Assembly: GCA_964347265.1 (NCBI GenBank)
Contig: CAYFXV010000002.1
Span: forward strand, 24,604-88,603
Direction: 5' to 3'
Length of the DNA: 64,000 nucleotides
Origin: CS1-C013 sp964347265
GTDB taxonomy: Archaea > Aenigmatarchaeota > Aenigmatarchaeia > Aenigmatarchaeales > Aenigmatarchaeaceae
The number at the start of each line of letters is the position of its first letter. The stretch's first letter is position 1. The notes under the pieces are model-generated. The model saw only the letters and a program-made list of their open reading frames with translations. It was not told the origin of the DNA and ran no database searches. Below, piece after piece: positions 16,265 through 24,683 of this stretch. Both the position numbers and the translations under genes were made by a program.

Positions 16265-17026
16265 ATGCGAATAGCCTATGATACTATTGGTAACAAAGAA
16301 AGGGCAGTTGCTTTGATAGGAGTTAATGCTAAAAACCCAAAAAAAACTGCAAAAGAAATAATGAAAAGACATAAAAATGTAAAGTCTGTTCTTCAAAAAT
16401 TAGCTGAGAGAAAAGATACCTTTAGATTGTATCCTTGCAAATTGTTGGTAGGAGAAAAAAACACAGAAGTGATTCATAAAGAACATAATTACTTAATAAA
16501 AGTTGATCCTCAAAAGGTTTATTTTTCTCCAAGAGAAGGAACAGAAAGGCAAAGAATTGCTAATATGGTAAAATCAGGAGAAAGAATTCTTGTTATGTTC
16601 TCAGGAGCTGCTCCTTATGCCATAGCAATTGGAAAGAAACATCCTGATTGCAAAATAACTTGTATAGAAATAAATGTAAAAGGTATTGAATATTCAGAAA
16701 AAAATGTTAGATTAAACAAATTGCATAATATAAAAAATATTTGTGCAGATGTAAGAGACATTAGAAACATTGGTAAATTTGATAGAATTATAATGCCTTT
16801 AGTTGAAAGAGCAATAGAATATTTAGATGTGGCTTTTTTACATTCTAAAAAAGGAACAATAATTCATTTGTATGGTTTATCGAAAAATGATTTTAAAGAG
16901 TTAGAAGAAAAAGTTAAAAAAAAAGCTGGAATTTTCAATATAAAATATAAAATCATTAAAAGACAGAAAGTTTTACCATATGCTCCTAGAATAATGAAGG
17001 TTAGATTGGATATTAAGATTCTTTAA
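16265..17026 (+). CDS. Trm5-like tRNA methyltransferase (COG2520)
   Basis: A 253-residue SAM-dependent methyltransferase related to Trm5, which makes m1G37 in tRNA. It shows the KVYFSPREGTERQRIA segment, a SAM loop (VMFSGAAPYAI), an acidic ribose-binding residue (CIEIN) and IIMPLVERAIEYLD at the Trm5 catalytic NP-like position. The SAM loop has V where D is usual (DMFAG). It runs towards two minus-strand genes, one of them a Taw2-like relative, so the locus probably concerns position 37 of tRNA. Exact methylation target not certain. Confidence 0.82.
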   Translation: MRIAYDTIGNKERAVALIGVNAKNPKKTAKEIMKRHKNVKSVLQKLAERKDTFRLYPCKLLVGEKNTEVIHKEHNYLIKVDPQKVYFSPREGTERQRIANMVKSGERILVMFSGAAPYAIAIGKKHPDCKITCIEINVKGIEYSEKNVRLNKLHNIKNICADVRDIRNIGKFDRIIMPLVERAIEYLDVAFLHSKKGTIIHLYGLSKNDFKELEEKVKKKAGIFNIKYKIIKRQKVLPYAPRIMKVRLDIKIL

Positions 17027-17262
17027 TCATGTTTTAATTTGACCCTTCTTTTATCAATTTCTACCGCAAAACATTTTTCAAATCTTTTTTTGCTTTCAGT
17101 TAATATTTTGTTTACGTATTCTTGAGTTCCTTTTATCTGTATTTCAACTTCTTTTCCATTATCTATAGACAAATATGTAATATTAGATATAACATCCTTT
17201 GGAAAGCCATAAGATTCATAATCTCCATCCTTATGGGGAATCTTACCTCCAATTACAGACAT
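17023..17262 (-). CDS. Unrecognised 79-residue protein
   Basis: A charged soluble protein (MSVIGGKIPHKDGDYESYG...) with alternating strand-like segments (NITYLSIDNGKEVEIQIKG) and a helix, consistent with a small alpha/beta fold. Its end overlaps the convergent Trm5-like gene by four bases. It follows the Taw2-like gene by 11 bases on the same strand. Function unknown. Confidence 0.55.
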   Translation of the reverse strand: MSVIGGKIPHKDGDYESYGFPKDVISNITYLSIDNGKEVEIQIKGTQEYVNKILTESKKRFEKCFAVEIDKRRVKLKHD

Positions 17263-17273
17263 TAGAAAAGGAT

Positions 17274-18107
17274 TTAAATGCTTTGATTTTTAATCACTTT
17301 TAAGTCAAAAACAACATGCCAGATTTTAGGGGCATAAGACTTTACTTTTTTTGTTCTCAAAACCCTTACTTTAGCTTTCTTTTCCAATTTTTCCTTGATT
17401 TTATCAATTTCCTCTTGTTTTACAGTTCTATGAAAATGAATAATGGCATTATTTTTAGCAATTTTTAAGGCATAAGGTAAGAATTTTTCAGTTTTAAATA
17501 AATAACCCATTATTATTCTGTCTGCTGTATTTTCTAAGAATTTAGCGAATTTTCTACAATCTCCTTGTAGAATCTCAACATTATTCTCAACATTATTTAA
17601 CCAAATGTTTTTTCTTAGATACTCTATTGCTTCAGGATTAATATCAATTGCATAAATCTTCTTAGGTTTGCAATATTTAGCTAAAAATATAGAAAAATAA
17701 CCTATTCCTGCAAACATGTCAACTATTGTTTCCTTGGGCTTAACAGTTTTTATTAGTTTTATTCTCTCATTTTTATTGCCTTGGGACCACATTATGTCTG
17801 AAACATCTAATAAGAATTTGCATTTATACTCTTGATGTAAAGTCTGGGTTTTTTTACAACCAGCTATTACTTCTATTTTAGGTTTTCTTGTCTCCTTTTT
17901 AATTTCTTTAATTAAACAAACAGTATGTACATATGGTAAAATCTTAATTATTGTTTTGCCTATTAATTTTCTTTTTTTTAAAAGCTTTTTATTGAGTTTT
18001 ATTAAAAGAATCTTTCCTACTATCTGATATCCTCTTGGAAGACAAACCAGTTCTTTTTCAGTAAGTTTGTTCTTCAAAATATTTTTTAATTTTGTGTAAA
18101 AACTCAT
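17274..18107 (-). CDS. taw2: Taw2-like wyosine-pathway aminocarboxypropyltransferase
   Basis: A 277-residue COG2520 enzyme. It has the SAM site VDMFAGIGYFSIFLAKY, the acidic AIDINPEA motif, and IIMGYLFKTEKFLP, which is the Taw2-type MGYL variant of the catalytic loop. Taw2 transfers the aminocarboxypropyl group of SAM to the imG base at position 37 of tRNA-Phe. The start MSFYTKLK is favoured over a more upstream ATG that adds a short hydrophobic stretch. Trm5 or another paralog is the alternative. Confidence 0.8.
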   Translation of the reverse strand: MSFYTKLKNILKNKLTEKELVCLPRGYQIVGKILLIKLNKKLLKKRKLIGKTIIKILPYVHTVCLIKEIKKETRKPKIEVIAGCKKTQTLHQEYKCKFLLDVSDIMWSQGNKNERIKLIKTVKPKETIVDMFAGIGYFSIFLAKYCKPKKIYAIDINPEAIEYLRKNIWLNNVENNVEILQGDCRKFAKFLENTADRIIMGYLFKTEKFLPYALKIAKNNAIIHFHRTVKQEEIDKIKEKLEKKAKVRVLRTKKVKSYAPKIWHVVFDLKVIKNQSI

Positions 18108-18171
18108 ATAGAATATTATTTTTAACAATAAAAAAAAGAAAGGGGAAGACTACAAAAAAATTAAAGGGTAA

Positions 18172-18570
18172 CTAGAACTTTGTAGATCCTACTTCCCATA
18201 TTGCTTTCAATGCTATCAAAACTGCTGCAGGCATAACTAAAATACCTATGTAACTGACTATGTCGCTCAAAATTCCTCCTATAAAGGGTACGCAGACACC
18301 TTGCGGGCAGAAGGCATGTCCTAGACCACCAGCTGCCAACAGTGCAACAACTGCTAACAAGAATATATCTGTTTCAGCTTTATCTATACTTCCCATTCCT
18401 GCCATTCCTATTAAACCTATGATGAAACCTATCAAGACTTGTAGGCCCATTATAGATGGTGTGTAAGCAACGACATAACTTTTACCTAAGCCTGCCACTA
18501 TTGCTATTATTATACCTAGCAAAAATAGATATTCAGTAGCTTTTACCCATCCTGTTTTCTTTTTTGGCAT
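18172..18570 (-). CDS. Four-helix membrane protein
   Basis: A 132-residue protein with a basic head (MPKKKTGWVK) and about four hydrophobic helices. Two cysteines flank a short loop (FCPQGVCVPF). AGGTGAAA precedes the ATG. A region rich in glycine and alanine (AVVALLAAGGLGHA) suggests tight helix packing. Unknown function. The next gene is another small membrane protein on the same strand. Confidence 0.6.
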   Translation of the reverse strand: MPKKKTGWVKATEYLFLLGIIIAIVAGLGKSYVVAYTPSIMGLQVLIGFIIGLIGMAGMGSIDKAETDIFLLAVVALLAAGGLGHAFCPQGVCVPFIGGILSDIVSYIGILVMPAAVLIALKAIWEVGSTKF

Positions 18571-18662
18571 AGTTTCACCTATATTTTCTTAGAATTTCGG
18601 ACACTTAAAAGTTTCGCTATTTTATGATAAATAATAAAAGAATAAAAGGGGAAAAATAAAAA

Positions 18663-18920
18663 CTACTTGAAAACACTGGATGCTACCATTAGTGCTCCTA
18701 TGAAACTCATAATCAAAGCTATTATGCTGAATATCATGTTTCCATATTCCAATCCTGAAGGTATCCATGATATTTCAACACTGAATGCTGCTGCTAAAAG
18801 ATATAAAGCTCCTGCACCTGTTAACCAGATAAATCCCCTTTTATCTTTAATAATTTTTGCATAAGCTCCTAACACAGGTGCAATTAAAAGTACTAATCCT
18901 AGCCACATCAAATCTACCAT
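18663..18920 (-). CDS. Three-helix small membrane protein
   Basis: An 85-residue protein starting MVDLMWLGLV. The AGGTGA site overlaps an earlier in-frame GTG, so I chose the ATG at 18920. There are three hydrophobic helices with a basic loop (KIIKDKRGF) between the first two. It resembles the small membrane protein upstream in size and style, but I see no clear sequence match. Function unknown. Confidence 0.55.
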   Translation of the reverse strand: MVDLMWLGLVLLIAPVLGAYAKIIKDKRGFIWLTGAGALYLLAAAFSVEISWIPSGLEYGNMIFSIIALIMSFIGALMVASSVFK

Positions 18921-18995
18921 TTTTTTCACCTGATAAGAGTTTAGAAAAAATGAATCTTAAATTTATCTTCGTCATATGCAGAACTAGAAAGTTTT

Positions 18996-19541
18996 TTAAA
19001 GCTTTTCCTCAAAGACTTGTGCTTCAAATTTAAATAATCTAGAATTAGGATCTAGCCAAGAATCTTCTGTTAAACCTGCTTTATAGCATAAATTTTCTAA
19101 ATATTCTTCCATGTTCCAGTCTTGCTCAACAGGAACCTTTGGTAAAAACAAACCTTCCTGTAAACCTTTTCTTATTATTAAACCATGTTTGCCAATTTCT
19201 ACTTCTTTGTCAAATTCTCTCGTTTTTATAGGCTCTGGATTAGTTAAAACAGAAACTTCAATAAATATGTCTTCTATTTCTTCTAGTCTTAATGGTTGAA
19301 ATCTAGGGTCTAAGCATGCAGAAACAGCAGCTTGGATTAAGGCCTCTATTAAAGATATCTCAGGATAAGGTATTCCTACACAACCTCTCAATCTTTTTGT
19401 GCTTTTCTTATAAATTGTAACAAAGACTCCTCTTTTTTCATTTAATTTTTGAGGATAATTTTCAGGAATAGCAATTTGTTTACCTGTTTTTACATAATTT
19501 TCTATTGTTTGTCTTGCTAGTTTTATGATAAAATCTTCCAT
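18996..19541 (-). CDS. AMMECR1 domain protein
   Basis: A 181-residue protein of the AMMECR1/TIGR00296 family. The signature is GVFVTIYKKSTKRLRGCVGIPYPE with the LRGCxG core, followed by AVSACLDPRFQPL and EVSVLTNPEPI. The family is found across archaea and eukaryotes; its biochemical role is unknown. It is of normal length and stands alone on the minus strand. Confidence 0.92.
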   Translation of the reverse strand: MEDFIIKLARQTIENYVKTGKQIAIPENYPQKLNEKRGVFVTIYKKSTKRLRGCVGIPYPEISLIEALIQAAVSACLDPRFQPLRLEEIEDIFIEVSVLTNPEPIKTREFDKEVEIGKHGLIIRKGLQEGLFLPKVPVEQDWNMEEYLENLCYKAGLTEDSWLDPNSRLFKFEAQVFEEKL

Positions 19542-19598
19542 AAAAAGAATTTATAATTCCTAATATTTAAAAACAATCTTTTTATTACTTTGTAATGA

Positions 19599-20891
19599 TT
19601 ATTTTATCAGATTTTTTATTCCATCAGCAGCTATTATTCCAGTTGCAGCAGCTATTGTTATTCCTCTAGAAATACCTGCCCCATCTCCAGCAACAAAAAT
19701 ATTTGGAACGGCCGTTTGAAGAATTTTATTGGTCTCAATTCTCATAGAATAAAACTTTATTTCAGGCGCATATAGTAAAGTAGAGTCAGAACCAACACCA
19801 GGAATAACCTTTTCTAATTTTTCTAAGGACTCAAGAATATCAGTAACAATTCTGTATGGATAGGCCATTGAGAGATCTCCAGGAGTAACATCTTTTAAAG
19901 TGGGATTAACATAGCTTTTTCTTATTCTGCTCCATCTTGATCTTCTGTTCATTCTTAAATCTCCAATTCTTTGGATAATTGGCTTTCCACCACCAAGAGT
20001 GTTTGTTTGCTTAGCGATTGATCTTCCATATTCTATTGTATTTTCTAAGGGTTTTGTTAGTCTTGTTCTAATTAAAAGAGCAAAATTACAATTATTAGAT
20101 TTTTTATCTTTCATTGAGTGTCCATTAACTCCAAATATCTCTTTTTCATAAAACTCTTTTACGACGAAACCATATGGACAAACACAAAAGGTTCTAACAT
20201 GATCATCATAATGGCGAGTTGTTATATGAAACTTGGGATCCCAACATTGATAATCTTCAACAATTTCTTTTAATACGTCATTTAAGACTTCAACTCTAAC
20301 CCCGATGTCAACAGGGTTGAAACGCATCCCCAAATTTAATTTTTTAGCCATTTCAATTAACCAAAGAGAACCAGCTCTGCCTGGCGCTAAAACAATATAA
20401 TCAGCTTCTTCAGTTTCTTTATCTGTTTTTGCTATTATTTTTCCGTTTTTGGATTCTAAATCTAAAACTTTAGTTTTTAATTTGAATTTTACTCCTCTCT
20501 TTTCCATATCCATTTTAAAATTGTTCATAACTTTTGGCAAATAATCTGAACCAACATGGTTTTGTCTTATTGGTATGAATCTTATTCCTGCTGTTGTTGC
20601 TCTTCTTTCTAGTTCTAATAATTTTTCCCAATCATTCCCTACATCTTCCATTCCATATTCTTTGAAAGTTTGTTTGATTTTTTCTAAAATATCTAAAGAA
20701 TCATTTTCTGAAAGAAATTCAAACAAATTGCCTCCTATTTGTGGATGAAAATTCATTTTTCCATCAGAATATAATCCAGCTCCACCAATGTGACCATTTT
20801 GTTCTACAACTGTAATATCACAAGAGCTTGCTAATTCATGTGTAGCAAAGATGCCTGCTGGACCTGCACCAACAATAAGAACTTTGGTCAA
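19599..20891 (-). CDS. FAD-dependent dehydrogenase (COG2509-like)
   Basis: About 430 residues. The N-terminal dinucleotide-binding motif VLIVGAGPAGIFATHEL is followed by a long FAD enzyme fold, with a C-terminal IFVAGDGAGISRGITIAAATG motif that binds the flavin. I prefer a TTG start (MTKVLIVG) because GGGGAT lies five bases upstream; a GTG at 20903 is an alternative. The substrate is unknown. Related archaeal proteins are annotated only as FAD-dependent dehydrogenases. Confidence 0.87.
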   Translation of the reverse strand: MTKVLIVGAGPAGIFATHELASSCDITVVEQNGHIGGAGLYSDGKMNFHPQIGGNLFEFLSENDSLDILEKIKQTFKEYGMEDVGNDWEKLLELERRATTAGIRFIPIRQNHVGSDYLPKVMNNFKMDMEKRGVKFKLKTKVLDLESKNGKIIAKTDKETEEADYIVLAPGRAGSLWLIEMAKKLNLGMRFNPVDIGVRVEVLNDVLKEIVEDYQCWDPKFHITTRHYDDHVRTFCVCPYGFVVKEFYEKEIFGVNGHSMKDKKSNNCNFALLIRTRLTKPLENTIEYGRSIAKQTNTLGGGKPIIQRIGDLRMNRRSRWSRIRKSYVNPTLKDVTPGDLSMAYPYRIVTDILESLEKLEKVIPGVGSDSTLLYAPEIKFYSMRIETNKILQTAVPNIFVAGDGAGISRGITIAAATGIIAADGIKNLIK

Positions 20892-20934
20892 AACTATCCC
20901 CACTTATTTAAGAATTTGAATTATATAAGTTTTA

Positions 20935-23589
20935 CTATTCTTTATTTCTTATGAAAATTTCAGGAATGACTAGAAGACCAACAGCAGAAAATATTATTAT
21001 TTTTACCCAATCCATAGCATTTAATGGGACAACTCCAAAAATAGGTTGAAGCATCGGAGTATATATTATAACTACTTGCAGTATAATGGAAATTAATATT
21101 GCTATTAACAATTTTTTATTTTCTAATGGATTTAATCTAAATGCAGATTTTTTCTCAGATCTGCAGTTAAATACAAAAAAGAACTCAAATAACATTGTCT
21201 GAGTAAAGATTATTGTTCTTGCTTTGTCTAATCCTTCTGTTTGTAACACATGATTAAAAAGAATAAAAGCAGAACTAAAGGCTAATATTGCTGCAATAAT
21301 TATGAATAATAATATTCCGTCTATTATTCCTTTTTTTGGGTTCCTAGGTTTTCTTTTCATTATATCTTTTTCTTTTGGGTCCACACCTAATGCTAAGGCA
21401 GGCACGCCGTCTGTTATAAGATTTACCCATAGTAGCTGAACAGGTAAAAAAGGAATAGCTAATAATCCAGTAGCAGGATCTCTGATGCTTAATAGAACCA
21501 TAAGAGTTACAAGAAACAATTCATCAAAATTAGCTGCCAAAAGAAACTTTACAAATTTCTTTATATTATCATAGATTCCCCTACCTTCTTCGACAGCAGA
21601 CACAATAGTAGAGAAATTATCATCCATTAGAATTATATCAGCAGCCTCTTTTGATACATCTGTTCCCTTAATACCCATTGCTACCCCAACATCAGCTTTT
21701 TTTAAGGCCGGTGCATCATTTACTCCATCTCCTGTCATAGCAACTACATGTCCTCTTGATCTTAAAGCTTCAACTATTCTCAGTTTATGTTGAGGTGATA
21801 CTCTTGCAAATATTGTAATATCTTCTACTATTTCCTTTAATTTCCAATCATCTATTTTATCTATTTCTTCTCCTCTCATTGCCTTGCCTATAAGGCCAAC
21901 CTCAGCACCTATGGCTTTGGCTGTTAATTGATGATCGCCAGTTATCATTATTACTTTTATTCCCGCTTTTTTACATAAGGCAATTGCTCTTGCTGTTTCC
22001 TTTCGTGGTGGATCTATCATTGCAGCTAAACCAACAAAATTCATATTACTTTCAACAGATTTTAAAGAATATTTGTTCCCTAGCTTTTTGTAAGCAAAAG
22101 CTAAAACTCTTAAACCTCTTGATGCAAATTGATGAACGATTTCTAATATCTTTTCCTTTTGTCTTTTAGTTAATTTTTTATTAAAATAGATTCCATCGCA
22201 TATTTCGAGAATAGTTTCTGGTGCACCTTTTGTGTATGCAAAAAATTCATTTTCGATTTCATGGACCGTTGTCATTTTCTTTCTTTCAGAAGAAAAGGGA
22301 ATTTCATCGACTCTTTTATAATATTCTTTTATGCCACCCTTTAATGCTAAAACTTTTAATGCTCCTTCTGTTGGATCCCCAATTATGTGCCATCTTGGTC
22401 TTTCTTTTAAAATAGAATCATTACACATTGATGATATTTTTAATAATAAATCGAGACTTCCAGTTCTTTTCAAATCAATTTTTTTCTTGTTTAATAGAAA
22501 ATTTCCTTTAGGTTCAAAACCAACACCAGTAACATCTAATTCTTTTCCTGAGACCCAAACTTTTCTCACAGTCATTTCATTTGTTGTCATTGTTCCAGTT
22601 TTGTCAGCACATATAACAGTTGTGGATCCCAAACTTTCAACTGCTGCCAATCTTTTGACAATTGAATTCTTTTTGAGCATTCTTTGGGTTCCAATAGCCA
22701 AAGTTAGAGTGATAACGGCTGGTAAGCCTTCTGGAACAGCTGATATTGCTAAACTCATTGCAATCATAAACATGTTAAAAATGTCTTCGGCTCTGATAGT
22801 ACCAAGAACAAAAATAATTAAGGTGATAATAATAACAACAATTCCTAAGGATTTCCCAAATTTCTGTAATTTTACTTGTAATGGTGTCATTTCTTCTTTT
22901 TCCTGAACCATGCCAGCTATCTTTCCCATTTCAGTTGACATTCCAGTTGATGTAACAACACCTTTTCCTCTTCCATAAGAGATTAGAGTTCCCATGAATG
23001 CCATATTTTTTCTTTCTGCAACCGCCACATCTTTTAAAATATTGATGGTTTTTTTAACAGGTACAGATTCTCCTGTTAGTGTCGATTCATCAATTTTTAA
23101 GTCCCGGTCTTCGAAAACTCTCAAGTCTGCAGGAACCCTATTTCCAGATTCTAAAAGAACAATATCACCAAGAACAAGTTCTTCAGTTTTTATTTCAATA
23201 TGTTTTCCTCCTCTTATAACCACCACTTTGGGAATAACTAGTTTTTTTAATGCTTCTAATGTTTTTTCTGCTTTGTATTCTTGGTAAAAACCAAAAATAG
23301 CATTTAAGATTAGGATTGCTCCAATAACTGCTGCATCTATAAAATGACTTTCATCAGAATAGATACCTAAAAAAATTGATATTACTACTGCAACTAATAA
23401 TAAAATAACCAAAAAACTTTTGAACTGTTCAAGAAATATCAATAAAACTGTTTTTCTCTTTTTACTTTTTAATTTGTTTAAACCATACTGTTTAAGTCTG
23501 GCTTGGGCATTTTTTTCATTTAACCCATTTTTACTTGTTTTTAGAGCATTAAAAACAGAATCAACATTCATTGTATGCCATTTGTCCAT
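20935..23589 (-). CDS. Calcium-type P-type ATPase
   Basis: An 884-residue P2-type cation pump. It contains the TGES loop, the PEGLP ion-site helix, the phosphorylation motif DKTGTMT near residue 330, a KGAPE nucleotide-binding element and the GDGVNDAPALKKADVG hinge. M5 has N-F-D-E and M6 has NLITDGVPALALG, the positions that bind calcium in SERCA pumps. It should export Ca2+ from the cytoplasm. It is divergent from a Na/Ca exchanger gene 76 bases away, so the region seems devoted to calcium. Codon use resembles the neighbours. Confidence 0.93.
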   Translation of the reverse strand: MDKWHTMNVDSVFNALKTSKNGLNEKNAQARLKQYGLNKLKSKKRKTVLLIFLEQFKSFLVILLLVAVVISIFLGIYSDESHFIDAAVIGAILILNAIFGFYQEYKAEKTLEALKKLVIPKVVVIRGGKHIEIKTEELVLGDIVLLESGNRVPADLRVFEDRDLKIDESTLTGESVPVKKTINILKDVAVAERKNMAFMGTLISYGRGKGVVTSTGMSTEMGKIAGMVQEKEEMTPLQVKLQKFGKSLGIVVIIITLIIFVLGTIRAEDIFNMFMIAMSLAISAVPEGLPAVITLTLAIGTQRMLKKNSIVKRLAAVESLGSTTVICADKTGTMTTNEMTVRKVWVSGKELDVTGVGFEPKGNFLLNKKKIDLKRTGSLDLLLKISSMCNDSILKERPRWHIIGDPTEGALKVLALKGGIKEYYKRVDEIPFSSERKKMTTVHEIENEFFAYTKGAPETILEICDGIYFNKKLTKRQKEKILEIVHQFASRGLRVLAFAYKKLGNKYSLKSVESNMNFVGLAAMIDPPRKETARAIALCKKAGIKVIMITGDHQLTAKAIGAEVGLIGKAMRGEEIDKIDDWKLKEIVEDITIFARVSPQHKLRIVEALRSRGHVVAMTGDGVNDAPALKKADVGVAMGIKGTDVSKEAADIILMDDNFSTIVSAVEEGRGIYDNIKKFVKFLLAANFDELFLVTLMVLLSIRDPATGLLAIPFLPVQLLWVNLITDGVPALALGVDPKEKDIMKRKPRNPKKGIIDGILLFIIIAAILAFSSAFILFNHVLQTEGLDKARTIIFTQTMLFEFFFVFNCRSEKKSAFRLNPLENKKLLIAILISIILQVVIIYTPMLQPIFGVVPLNAMDWVKIIIFSAVGLLVIPEIFIRNKE

Positions 23590-23665
23590 AATATTTGTTA
23601 AATTCCTTCAACTTAAATTTAATCATTAGAAAAAAATATAAGTTGGATAAGAGAACATATGATAT

Positions 23666-24610
23666 ATGTTAGCGCTTTATTTTGTATACTTTATAATAAC
23701 ATGTTTTTTCCTAGGGATTAGTGGAAATCTGGTTGTGAGAAGCTTATCAAAAATAGCTAAACATTACCAAATGAGGGAATTTGTACTCGGGTTTGTATTG
23801 GTAGCGATTTCAACTTCTATACCAGAACTTTTTGTTGGAATCTTCTCTGCTTTGAATCAAATCCCAGCAATTTCTTTAGGCGATGTTATTGGAGCTAATA
23901 TAATTGATTTGACAGTAGTTATTGGAACTGCAGCTATATTAGGAAAAAAAGTAAAAGTTGAAAAAGAGTTAAACAAGAAAGAGATATTTTATACTGTTCT
24001 GATTGCATTTTTACCAATTTTATTGTTTTTGGATCAAGAATTATCGAGAATTGATGGAATAATATTACTAGTTGTTTTTGCTTACTATATTATAAGTCTT
24101 ATTATTCAGAGAAAACATTTCAAAATGCTTAAAGATGGTATAACAAGAATGCAGGTTCTAGAACAAGTTATTATATTCATAGTTAGTTTGGTAATTCTTT
24201 TAATATCTGCTGAATTTATTGTTGACATTGCTTCTCATATAGCAATAGAACTAGCATTTCCAGAAATTCTGATTGGTTTAGTTATTGTAGGTATGGGAAC
24301 TACTTTACCTGAATTATCTTTTGAAACCAATTCTGTAAGAAAAGGTTTTAGCGGAATGGCATTAGGTGATTTGTTAGGGAGTGTTGTTATGAACTCTTCA
24401 CTTATTTTAGGTTTGACAGCTTTGATATATCCAATCAGAGCAGATTTTCTACCGTTCCTTATTGGATCAATATTTTTAATGCTGATTTTAGGTATCTTTG
24501 CTATTTTTGCAAAAACAGGAAGAGAAATAACAAGAAAAGAAGGAATTATGCTTATTATGTTTTATGTTTTATTTTTAATAGTCAGTATTTTTACTAGAGC
24601 GTTTTCGTAA
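23666..24610 (+). CDS. Sodium/calcium exchanger family protein
   Basis: A 314-residue membrane antiporter of the CaCA family, with two inverted repeats of five helices. The alpha-1 repeat reads STSIPELFVG...SLGDVIGANIID, and the alpha-2 repeat reads GTTLPELSFE...ALGDLLGSVVMN. The glutamates and aspartates in these repeats form the ion site. Length is typical of prokaryotic family members. It lies between two calcium-type ATPases. Confidence 0.93.
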   Translation: MLALYFVYFIITCFFLGISGNLVVRSLSKIAKHYQMREFVLGFVLVAISTSIPELFVGIFSALNQIPAISLGDVIGANIIDLTVVIGTAAILGKKVKVEKELNKKEIFYTVLIAFLPILLFLDQELSRIDGIILLVVFAYYIISLIIQRKHFKMLKDGITRMQVLEQVIIFIVSLVILLISAEFIVDIASHIAIELAFPEILIGLVIVGMGTTLPELSFETNSVRKGFSGMALGDLLGSVVMNSSLILGLTALIYPIRADFLPFLIGSIFLMLILGIFAIFAKTGREITRKEGIMLIMFYVLFLIVSIFTRAFS

Positions 24611-24683
24611 AAATTGTATTAAACATAAAGGAAACAAAGTTTTAAGCAAAATTATTTTATAGAGCATTAACTATTATTATCAA

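Noticed and set aside
22331..22906. 191-residue frame antisense to the P-type ATPase
   Set aside because: It is fully inside the conserved ATPase on the other strand and has no motif.
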